Below are positions 1 to 5,708 of a stretch of 7,346 nt of DNA, piece by piece; position 1 is the first letter of the stretch; every line of letters begins with the position of its first letter. The DNA is from SKNW01 sp050485865. Its GTDB lineage: Bacteria > Gemmatimonadota > Gemmatimonadetes > Longimicrobiales > Gaopeijiaceae. Position numbers and translations under genes: made by a program. The notes beneath the pieces were generated by a model, which had not been told where the DNA came from, did not search any database, and saw nothing but the letters and a program-made list of their open reading frames with translations. The stretch lies in the NCBI GenBank assembly GCA_050485865.1, contig JBJHCE010000146.1, forward strand, positions 1 to 7,346, in the 5' to 3' direction.

Positions 1-878
1 CGCTTGCCGACGGGTCCCTTCTTCTCTTCACCGACGCCGACACCGAGCACGCTCCGGACCTCCTGCGCCGGGCGGTCCTGGCTCTCCAGGAGGACGGCGC
101 GGACGCCCTCTCCCTCCTGGGGCGCCAGGAGATGGTCTCCTTCGGCGAGCGGCTCGTGCAGCCCCACATCTTCGCCCTCCTGGGGCTCCGCTACCGCCGC
201 CTCGACCGGGTCATCGGTCCAGACCGGTGGGAGGACGCCATCGCGAACGGACAGTACATCGTGGTGCGCAAGGAGGCGTACGAGGCCATGGGAGGGCACG
301 GGGCCGTGCGGGGGGAGGTGGTGGAGGACCTCCGCCTGGCCCAGCTCCTCACGAAGGGGGGCGGGACGCTGACCATGCGGGGCGCCGAGGATGCATTCTC
401 GACCCGCATGTACACCTCGCTCCCAGACCTCGTGAACGGATGGACGAAGAACCTGGCCACCGGGGCGCGGCAGGGGGCGGTGGGGTGGGAGCGGCTCGCC
501 CTTCCGGGGCTCCTCGTGTTCCTGCTGGGGGTGTGGGTCGTGCCGCCGGTGGTTCTGCTGGGCACCCTCGCGGCGTCGTTTCCCTTCGCGGCCTCCTCCG
601 TGGCGGCCTCTCCCCTCGCCGCATGGGCCCTCCTCGTCACCGGTATCTCCTTCCTTCTCTGGGTCGGCGGGTACGCCCGGATGGGGGCCCCGGCGCGCTA
701 CGCCCTCCTCTACCCGCTCGGCGCCCTCGTGACCGCGTGGATCGTGGTGCGGAGCTGGGCGCGGGGGTCGCGCAGGATCGAGTGGAAGGGGCGGCGTTAC
801 GCTCCTTCGGGGGATGCGACGGCTTCCGGTTTGGTCGGGGAGGCGGGCGCCGGACCGGGGGCGCCGGGGGAAGCGTGA
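1..878 (+). CDS. Family 2 glycosyltransferase, membrane-anchored (5' end missing)
   Basis: The reading frame is open from the window edge (first full codon at base 3) to TGA at 876-878, giving 291 visible residues; the N-terminal nucleotide-binding part lies outside. What is seen: a DAD metal-binding motif (bases 33-41) after a hydrophobic strand; the stretch GQYIVVRKEAYEAMGGH (from base 249), typical of the acceptor-side region of GT2 enzymes; and VVEDLRLAQ (ED at 324-329), the usual position of the catalytic acid. The C-terminal half has about three to four membrane segments (roughly bases 500-770), then a basic tail with WKGRRY. This layout resembles GT2 enzymes of the HpnB (hopanoid-associated) and CrtQ (carotenoid glycosyltransferase) type, which transfer a sugar from a nucleotide sugar to a lipid or isoprenoid at the cytoplasmic membrane. 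The substrate cannot be read from the sequence. The stop overlaps the start of queG, so the two are probably co-transcribed. The internal ATG at 132 is not the real start, because the DAD motif lies upstream of it. Confidence 0.87.
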   Translation, partial: LADGSLLLFTDADTEHAPDLLRRAVLALQEDGADALSLLGRQEMVSFGERLVQPHIFALLGLRYRRLDRVIGPDRWEDAIANGQYIVVRKEAYEAMGGHGAVRGEVVEDLRLAQLLTKGGGTLTMRGAEDAFSTRMYTSLPDLVNGWTKNLATGARQGAVGWERLALPGLLVFLLGVWVVPPVVLLGTLAASFPFAASSVAASPLAAWALLVTGISFLLWVGGYARMGAPARYALLYPLGALVTAWIVVRSWARGSRRIEWKGRRYAPSGDATASGLVGEAGAGPGAPGEA

Positions 879-2314
879 CGCCGCCTCCGGATTCCGCCGA
901 ACTCCGCCGGATTCTCATCGAGCTCGCCCGGGACGCGGGGTTCGACGGCGCCGGGATTGCCCCCCTGGCTCCGTCGGAGCATGGGGACTTCCTCGACGAC
1001 TGGCTCGCCGCCGGGCATAACGGGAGCATGGGGTACCTTGCCCGCCCCGACACGGTGGCGCGCCGCAGGGACCCGGTGCGCAACCTCCCCGAACGTGACG
1101 CGCTCCCGGGGCCGGTCCCCGGAGCCCCCCACGCTCCCCACTCCGCATGCGCCCTCGTCGTGGCCCACGGGTACTTCGCCGAGGACCCTCCCGGCGTCCC
1201 CGATGACCCCTCGCGGGGGGTCATCGCCCGGTACGCCCGGGGGCGGGACTACCACCGGGTGGTGGCGGGGGGGCTGAGGCGCGTGGTGCGAGGTCTCGGG
1301 GAGGCGGTAGGCACACCGTTCCGGTGGAAGGTCGCCGTTGACACGGCGCCGGTCCTCGAGCGGGAGCTCGCCCGCCGGGCCGGGCTCGGGTGGTTCGGGC
1401 GGAACACCATGCTGATCCACCCGCGGACCGGGTCCTACTTTTTCCTGGGCGCCCTCCTCCTGGACCTCCCCGTGGCGGCCGACGCCCCCTTCGACCGGGA
1501 TCACTGCGGGAGCTGCCGGGCCTGCCTCGACGCCTGCCCCACGGGGGCGCTCCTCGGGCGGAACGCCGCCGGCGCCCCGGTCATGGACGCCCGGCTCTGC
1601 ATCTCGTACCTGACCATCGAGCACCGTGGGCCCATCCGGCAGGAGCTCCGTCCCGCCATCGGGAACCGGGTCTACGGCTGCGACATCTGCCAGGAGGTTT
1701 GTCCGTTCAACGACCGCTTTGCCCGCCCCGCCACCGAGCCCGGGTACGCGGCGCGGGGGCCGGGGGAGCGGCCGGTGGGGGTGGAGCGCGTCTCCGCGGA
1801 GACGTCCACCCCGGACGGCACGCTGCGAGAGGGCGCGGGCGCGCCTCGTGCCGGGATCACCGCCCCCACGCACCGCGGCGCGGAGGCCTCGACGCACCCG
1901 GGCACAGCGGGCCCAGAGCACCTGGGCGCAGAAGCCTCAACGCATCCGGGCACCGACGCCCCTTCGCTGGTGGCGCTCCTGGAGATGGCGCTGGATCCGG
2001 AGGCCTGGGAGTCGTTCTCGAGGGGGTCGGCGATCCGGCGGGCGGGGAGGGCGGGGTTCGCGCGCAACGTTTGCGTGTCACTTGGCAACTGGCTGGCCTC
2101 CGTCGAAGAGCCGCCGGCCGAAGCGTTGGAAGTGTTCGCGGCGGCGCTTTCCGACCCGGATCCCCTCGTGCGCGGACATGCGGCGTGGGCGCTGGGGCGC
2201 GCCGGCGGAGCGGCCGCGGCAAGGCTCCTCGCCTCGGCCGCTGACTCCGAGACGGACACCTGGGTCAGGCACGAGGTGGAGGCGGCGCGGGCGGGACTCC
2301 GCTCCGGCGGCTGA
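875..2314 (+). CDS. queG: Epoxyqueuosine reductase QueG with an unusual repeat-containing linker
   Basis: QueG is the iron-sulfur, cobalamin-dependent cytoplasmic enzyme that reduces epoxyqueuosine to queuosine in the wobble position of tRNAs with GUN anticodons. The GTG start at 875 overlaps the upstream stop (GTGA) and gives 479 residues, against about 350-390 in usual family members. Family marks: GHNGSMGYLARP (48-58), RYARGRDYH (119-127), VDTAPVLERE with the presumed catalytic Asp156, GWFGRNTMLIHP, a first 4Fe-4S motif CGSCRACLDACPTGA (Cys211, 214, 217, 221), then Cys242 and GCDICQEVCPFN (Cys269, 272, 276) for the second cluster. The C-terminus is HEAT-like (DPDPLVRGHAAWALGRAGG), as in other QueG proteins. 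Two stretches are extra: a short Pro/Ala-rich insert near residues 73-90, and a linker of about 75 residues (288-362) between the second cluster and the HEAT part, holding a tandem 16-residue repeat. All cluster cysteines and the aspartate are present, so the enzyme is probably active. The frame is open far upstream (to 227), but that part overlaps the glycosyltransferase and is not coding. Confidence 0.95.
   Translation: MTPPPDSAELRRILIELARDAGFDGAGIAPLAPSEHGDFLDDWLAAGHNGSMGYLARPDTVARRRDPVRNLPERDALPGPVPGAPHAPHSACALVVAHGYFAEDPPGVPDDPSRGVIARYARGRDYHRVVAGGLRRVVRGLGEAVGTPFRWKVAVDTAPVLERELARRAGLGWFGRNTMLIHPRTGSYFFLGALLLDLPVAADAPFDRDHCGSCRACLDACPTGALLGRNAAGAPVMDARLCISYLTIEHRGPIRQELRPAIGNRVYGCDICQEVCPFNDRFARPATEPGYAARGPGERPVGVERVSAETSTPDGTLREGAGAPRAGITAPTHRGAEASTHPGTAGPEHLGAEASTHPGTDAPSLVALLEMALDPEAWESFSRGSAIRRAGRAGFARNVCVSLGNWLASVEEPPAEALEVFAAALSDPDPLVRGHAAWALGRAGGAAAARLLASAADSETDTWVRHEVEAARAGLRSGG
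1871..1966 (+). repeat. 48-bp in-frame tandem duplication inside queG
   Basis: Two adjacent 48-bp units, 1871-1918 and 1919-1966, encode two 16-residue units that share the core GAEASTHPGT. In this ten-codon core the protein is identical, yet five codons differ, each at the third base only (GCG/GCA, GAG/GAA, TCG/TCA, CAC/CAT, ACA/ACC). Outside the core the units differ in protein. The stretch just before (about 1829-1870) is similar in composition but not a clear third copy. The unit lies in the linker between the second 4Fe-4S motif and the HEAT-like tail. Confidence 0.85.
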
Positions 2315-2329
2315 CCCGGAGGGAGGCCC

Positions 2330-2353
2330 CCCCCGGGCGGGCCCGCCCGGGGG
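2330..2353. terminator. 24-bp perfect GC palindrome after queG, possible bidirectional terminator
   Basis: The 24 bases form a perfect palindrome made only of G and C, with its centre between 2341 and 2342, starting 15 bases after the queG stop. As RNA it could fold into a stem of about ten G-C pairs with a four-base loop on either strand. There is no T-run after it on either side, so it is not a classical intrinsic terminator. Its place between two convergent genes fits a structure that stops transcription or protects 3' ends from both directions. Confidence 0.5.
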
Positions 2354-2376
2354 CGGCTGCGCCCGGACCCGGCGAG

Positions 2377-2547
2377 AAGAATTCAGCGTTCGAAGGGTTG
2401 GCTCCGCGCGAGATACCGTTTTCCCCCCGGATTCCGAGCGAAATTCAGCCCTCGGCCGGACGATGCCGACCGAAAGGGGAATCCTTCTCGAAATCCAGCA
2501 CGAAACACGATCTCGACCGCAGGCAAAGGGTCGAACGCTGAATCCTT
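2377..2547. repeat. Cluster of short related repeats bracketed by a 17-bp inverted repeat
   Basis: Bases 2377-2393 and 2531-2547 are inverted copies matching at 16 of 17 positions (perfect over 13: attcagcgttcga against 2531-2543). A third, direct copy starts at 2443 (10 of 13 matches to the same core). Looser relatives sit at 2429-2441 and, on the minus strand, at 2479-2491. The region is visibly less GC-rich than its neighbours and has no convincing gene. The right arm reaches into the stop codon of the minus-strand gene. No target-site duplication is seen at the two ends, so an insertion origin is not shown. It may be a REP-like or MITE-like element, or an array of binding sites. Confidence 0.5.
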
Positions 2548-3553
2548 ATCGGTGCCCGCTGGTCGCGGGCCCGTTCCGCTGTCCTGAATCGGCGGTCCGC
2601 CCATGCCGACGCGCCTGGGCCAGAGCCAGCGCCTGTCCCACCTGCACGGCGGCGGCCACCGGCTCCCGCGTGATCTGTCGCCAGGTGAGGCGGACCACCT
2701 CGATGCCACGGCCCCGGAGCCAGGCGTCCTTTCGTCGATCGTTCTCGAACCGGGGCCGTGAGCCATGGAAGGCCCATCCATCCACCTCCACCGCCACGTT
2801 CGCATCCGGCCAGAACAAGTCGAGCTCGAACGGCCCCACGGGAACATTCGTGTGAGGACGCGGGAGTCCGGCGTTCCGGAGCAGGGCCAGGCAGCGCGCT
2901 TCGGCTTCCGACCGGGTGAAGGTCCGGTCGCCGTCGGGCCGGATGAGGGTGCCGAGGAGAGTCATTCCCCTTCGGCCCCGGTATCGCTCGCCCAGTTGCG
3001 CGAGGTCTGCAGCCGTCACGAGCCCCGTCTGCTCGGCGGCTGCAAGCGCCTTCCCCACCTCGCGGCTCCCGAGTACGCCCGCCGCGTCCACCAGGGTCCG
3101 GAGGGGCGTGGTGATCGGCACCCCGTCCCGAACGGCTCGCTCCGCATCCCCCAGGGTTTCCGTGCGGTGGAAGACGACACCCGGGCGCCTCCGGTCCCAA
3201 CGCCCGGGAACCGTGACATGCACAGGCCGGCGAGGGCCCGCGTCGAGGAGTCCCCAGACACGGAGTGCGCTCGCGTGGCTGAGGACCGCCGTGGGTCCGC
3301 CGGCGAGCACGGCCGCCATCTCCACCGCTCGGCGTCCCTCGAGCGGCCCGACCTGGTAGACCCCCGCGTGAAGGGTCCGGTACTGACCCGACGCCAGGCG
3401 CCGCCCGATGGACGCCCCCGAGAGCCCGGCCTTCGTGAGCTGCGCCCGCGAAACGACCCCGTGCTGACGGGCCGCGAGCGCCTCGATCCCGGGGGAGACG
3501 CGGGACGATCTTCCGGTATCCGTACCTGTGCCTGGCTCCACGCGGACCCCCAC
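2546..3553 (-). CDS. AbiEi-like winged-helix domain fused to DUF559 (Vsr-like) nuclease domain
   Basis: With the GTG at 3553 the protein has 335 residues. The N-terminal part (about 20-70) reads IEALAARQHGVVSRAQL then GLSGASIGRRL and LHAGVYQVG, the winged-helix pattern of AbiEi-type antitoxin N-terminal domains. The middle (LSHASALRVWGLL, then VPITTPLRTLVDAA) matches the usual centre of this family. The C-terminal part (about 210-300) is DUF559, related to very-short-patch-repair and PD-(D/E)XK endonucleases: SEAE (Glu216), ELDLFWP (Asp245) and VEVDGWAFH (Glu256, Asp258) are the expected catalytic residues and all are present, so DNA cleavage is plausible but not shown. Proteins of this layout are common in high-GC bacteria, usually without a known role. 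The frame is open up to a GTG at 3709, seven bases after the stop of the permease gene, but those extra 52 residues are Arg/Gly-rich and unlike the family; the GTG at 3541 is another possible start. No AbiEii-type toxin partner is visible. It probably shares a transcript with the permease. Confidence 0.85.
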   Translation of the reverse strand: MGVRVEPGTGTDTGRSSRVSPGIEALAARQHGVVSRAQLTKAGLSGASIGRRLASGQYRTLHAGVYQVGPLEGRRAVEMAAVLAGGPTAVLSHASALRVWGLLDAGPRRPVHVTVPGRWDRRRPGVVFHRTETLGDAERAVRDGVPITTPLRTLVDAAGVLGSREVGKALAAAEQTGLVTAADLAQLGERYRGRRGMTLLGTLIRPDGDRTFTRSEAEARCLALLRNAGLPRPHTNVPVGPFELDLFWPDANVAVEVDGWAFHGSRPRFENDRRKDAWLRGRGIEVVRLTWRQITREPVAAAVQVGQALALAQARRHGRTADSGQRNGPATSGHR

Positions 3554-3715
3554 GGTTTCGATCGCTTCGGGCGGTCCTTCCTGCCCGGACTCCCGCCCCG
3601 CATGCCGAAACGGTCGCCGGGGATCCGGGGCGCGTCCATGGGCAAAGCGGCCGGTGGGAAGGGTGGACTTCCTCCGGCCCCAGGACCGCGCCCCGTACAA
3701 CGCGCCCACCTCGCC

Positions 3716-5533
3716 TCAGAACGGGAAGAAGAGCGGAATCGCGAAGACCGCCACCACGAGCATGACCAGGTTGAGCGGGGCCCCGACACGGAAGAAATCC
3801 GAGAAGCGGTACCCGCCCGGGCCGTAGATGAACGCGTTCGTCTGGTAGCCGATGGGCGTCATGTACGCGTTCGATGCGGCGATCATGACCGCGACCACGA
3901 AGGGCATGGGCGACACTTCGAGAGCGATCCCCGTGGCCACCGCAATGGGCGTGAGGACCACCGCCGAGGCGTTGTTGCTGATGACTTCCGTGAGAAGCGA
4001 GGTCACGAGGTAGAAGGCGGCCAGGGTTCCCAGGAGCCCGAGTGGCCGGAAGGCAGCGAGCAGGTGGTGCACGACCCAGTCCGCCGCCCCCGTCTGCTGC
4101 ATGGCGATCCCGAGGGGGATCATCGCTCCGAGGAGGATGATCACCATCCAGTCCACCTCCTTGTACGCCTCCTCGGGGGTGAGGCACCCGGTCAGGAACA
4201 TGGCCACGACCCCCATGAGCGCCGAGACCAGGATCGTCGTGATGTTGAGGGCCGCAAGGATGATCACGGCGGCAATGATGGCGAGTGCCACCGGAAGCCG
4301 TTCCCTCCGGGTCTTCGGGACGGACACGGGTCCCAGGAGGGCCAGGTCGCCCCCTTCGTGGATCCGCTTGAGATCGCTCGGCGCCCCCTGCACGAGAAGG
4401 ATGTCGCCCGCCGCGAGACTCACGTTCCGCATGGGCTCGTGAAGGGCATGGCCGTGACGCTGGATCCCCACCACGGGGACCCCGTACCGGCCACGGAAGG
4501 CGAGGGCACGAATGGACCGGCCGACCACCGGCGAGCGGAGGGGCACGATGAGCTCGGCAAGGTGCCGGCGCTCGTTCCGGCCCTCCTCCCCCGCTTCCTC
4601 GGCCTCTTCCGGGAAGGGGGGGCGGGTCCCGGCAATCCGGAGCCCCTCCATCTCGCCCACCTCGGAGATGTCGCTCACCTTGCCTCGCACCACGAGCACG
4701 TCCCCCTCCTGCAGGACCTCGCTTCCCCGGGGGAGGTCGATCCGGGACTCGTCCGGGTGCTCGATCATGAGGACCTCCAGGTCGCGCTCCTCGCCGAGTC
4801 TCAGGTCCCGGAGGTTCTGTCCGGCAAGGGGCGAGCCCCGCTCCACCTTGAGCGCCGAGAGGTACTCGCCGAGTTCATACCGCTCCACGATGGAGTGCTC
4901 GGCCTGCCGGACCGGGGTGAGCCACCGGCCCACCGTGAGGAGGTAGACGACCCCCGCCAACGTCATGAGGAGGACCGGGGGGGTGATGTCGAAGATCCCG
5001 ATCCGGTCGAGCCCGAGTTCCAGGATGAGCCCGGCCACGAGCAGGTTCGTGCTCGTGCCGATAAGGGTGAGGGTCCCCCCCATCTGGCTCGCGTACGAGA
5101 TCGGAATGAAGAAGCGCGACGGCGCCGCCTCCATGTCCCGGGCGAGCCCCAGCACGATGGGGATCATGACGACCACCACCGGCGTGTTGTTGATGAACGC
5201 GCTCACCGGGATCACGAGGAGGAGGGTGAGGCAGAGGAGCCGGAACTCACTCCCCCCGGCGTTCCGCGCGAGCCAGCGCCCCACGAGCTCCACGAGCCCG
5301 GTTCGCACGAGCCCCGCCGAGAGCACGAACATGGCGGCCACCGTCACGGTGGCCTCGTTCGCGAACCCGCTGATCCCCTGCACGGGGGTCACGATCCCGG
5401 CCACGATCACGGTGGTCATGACCAGGAGCGCGACCACGTCGATCCGCAGCCGGTTCCAGAGGAAGAGCCCGAGCGCCCCCGCGATGATCCCGAGGGTGAG
5501 CGCGATCTCGAGGGTGAAGGGAGGCGCTTGCAT
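3716..5533 (-). CDS. SLC13/DASS-type permease with two RCK_C (TrkA-C) domains
   Basis: The protein has 605 residues, a usual length for bacterial SLC13-type permeases with regulatory domains. About four to six membrane segments (8-27, 33-50, 62-85, 98-130, 160-200) precede two soluble RCK_C domains (about 212-296 and 322-400), and a second membrane bundle follows (412-603). Transport signatures appear in both halves: FINNTPVVVVMIP (113-125) with GGTLTLIGTSTN (152-163), and SNNASAVVLTPIA (519-531) with NAYMTPIGYQTNAF (555-568), the inverted-repeat substrate and sodium site pattern of the DASS fold. The family carries di- and tricarboxylates, sulfate or other anions, usually with sodium, across the cytoplasmic membrane; the RCK_C parts probably gate transport by binding a small ligand. 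The substrate cannot be told from sequence. The ATG at 5533 is followed at once by the first helix; no good ribosome site is seen. The gene is divergent from the small membrane gene at 5709 and has its own promoter-like boxes. Confidence 0.95.
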   Translation of the reverse strand: MQAPPFTLEIALTLGIIAGALGLFLWNRLRIDVVALLVMTTVIVAGIVTPVQGISGFANEATVTVAAMFVLSAGLVRTGLVELVGRWLARNAGGSEFRLLCLTLLLVIPVSAFINNTPVVVVMIPIVLGLARDMEAAPSRFFIPISYASQMGGTLTLIGTSTNLLVAGLILELGLDRIGIFDITPPVLLMTLAGVVYLLTVGRWLTPVRQAEHSIVERYELGEYLSALKVERGSPLAGQNLRDLRLGEERDLEVLMIEHPDESRIDLPRGSEVLQEGDVLVVRGKVSDISEVGEMEGLRIAGTRPPFPEEAEEAGEEGRNERRHLAELIVPLRSPVVGRSIRALAFRGRYGVPVVGIQRHGHALHEPMRNVSLAAGDILLVQGAPSDLKRIHEGGDLALLGPVSVPKTRRERLPVALAIIAAVIILAALNITTILVSALMGVVAMFLTGCLTPEEAYKEVDWMVIILLGAMIPLGIAMQQTGAADWVVHHLLAAFRPLGLLGTLAAFYLVTSLLTEVISNNASAVVLTPIAVATGIALEVSPMPFVVAVMIAASNAYMTPIGYQTNAFIYGPGGYRFSDFFRVGAPLNLVMLVVAVFAIPLFFPF

Positions 5534-5587
5534 GCGGCGGGAGCCCGGTTTGGGGGGGACGCGGCGGGATCCTCGTCCGGGCCATGA

Positions 5588-5617
5588 AGTCTAGACCCGC
5601 CCCGCGACCCCCCGCAA
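5588..5617 (-). promoter_or_regulatory. Promoter-like boxes for the permease gene
   Basis: On the minus strand TTGCGG (5617-5612) and TAGACT (5593-5588) are spaced by 18 bases. TAGACT matches four of six bases of the sigma-70 type -10 box and TTGCGG three of six of the -35 box. Transcription would start near 5581, leaving a leader of about 48 bases before the ATG at 5533. A perfect TTGACA also lies on this strand at 5632-5627, but no -10 box sits at the right distance from it. A prediction from pattern only. Confidence 0.35.
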
Positions 5618-5625
5618 CGACATGC

Positions 5626-5654
5626 GTGTCAATTGCCCCGCCGGGAACTACCTT
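5626..5654 (+). promoter_or_regulatory. Promoter-like boxes for the 5709 gene
   Basis: GTGTCA (5626-5631, four of six to TTGACA) and TACCTT (5649-5654) are spaced by 17 bases. Transcription would start near 5661, about 48 bases before the ATG at 5709. The sequence from CCCCGCCGG to TACCTT resembles the stretch upstream of the 6473 gene. The -10 box fits the TAnnTT pattern known from Bacteroidetes promoters better than TATAAT. The two divergent promoters overlap in position, so the genes may influence each other. Confidence 0.35.
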
Positions 5655-5696
5655 GTGCCCTTGTCGCCCTGGAGGCTCCCCTCTCCGCACGAGGTC

Positions 5697-5703
5697 AAGG
5701 AGG
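5697..5703 (+). promoter_or_regulatory. Ribosome binding site that fixes the 5709 start
   Basis: AAGGAGG ends five bases before the ATG at 5709, a near-perfect Shine-Dalgarno. It decides against the in-frame ATG at 5622. The other genes of the window have weak or no such sites, so this one stands out and suggests stronger translation. Confidence 0.75.
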
Positions 5704-5708
5704 TCGTC

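Noticed and set aside
227..874. Upstream in-frame extension of queG
   Set aside because: It overlaps the glycosyltransferase reading frame, is Gly/Arg-rich and has no QueG similarity; the GTG at 875 fits the family N-terminus and overlaps the preceding stop.
797..1921. 374-codon minus-strand frame across queG
   Set aside because: It is antisense to a gene with full family motifs and its translation is Gly/Arg/Pro-rich without domain pattern; typical of GC-rich DNA.
2377..2547. Insertion sequence or MITE with terminal inverted repeats
   Set aside because: No transposase remains and no target-site duplication is visible; kept as a repeat cluster only.
2445..4187. 580-codon minus-strand frame overlapping the nuclease and permease genes in another frame
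   Set aside because: Same strand but shifted; the two genes in the chosen frames carry clear domain motifs, while this one is low-complexity.
5627..5632. Perfect minus-strand TTGACA as the -35 box of the permease gene
   Set aside because: No -10-like sequence lies 16-19 bases from it; the TTGCGG and TAGACT pair is better placed.
5622..5708. ATG 5622 as start of the small membrane protein
   Set aside because: It lies upstream of the predicted transcription start, has no ribosome site, and the extra 29 residues do not look like the rest; AAGGAGG marks ATG 5709.
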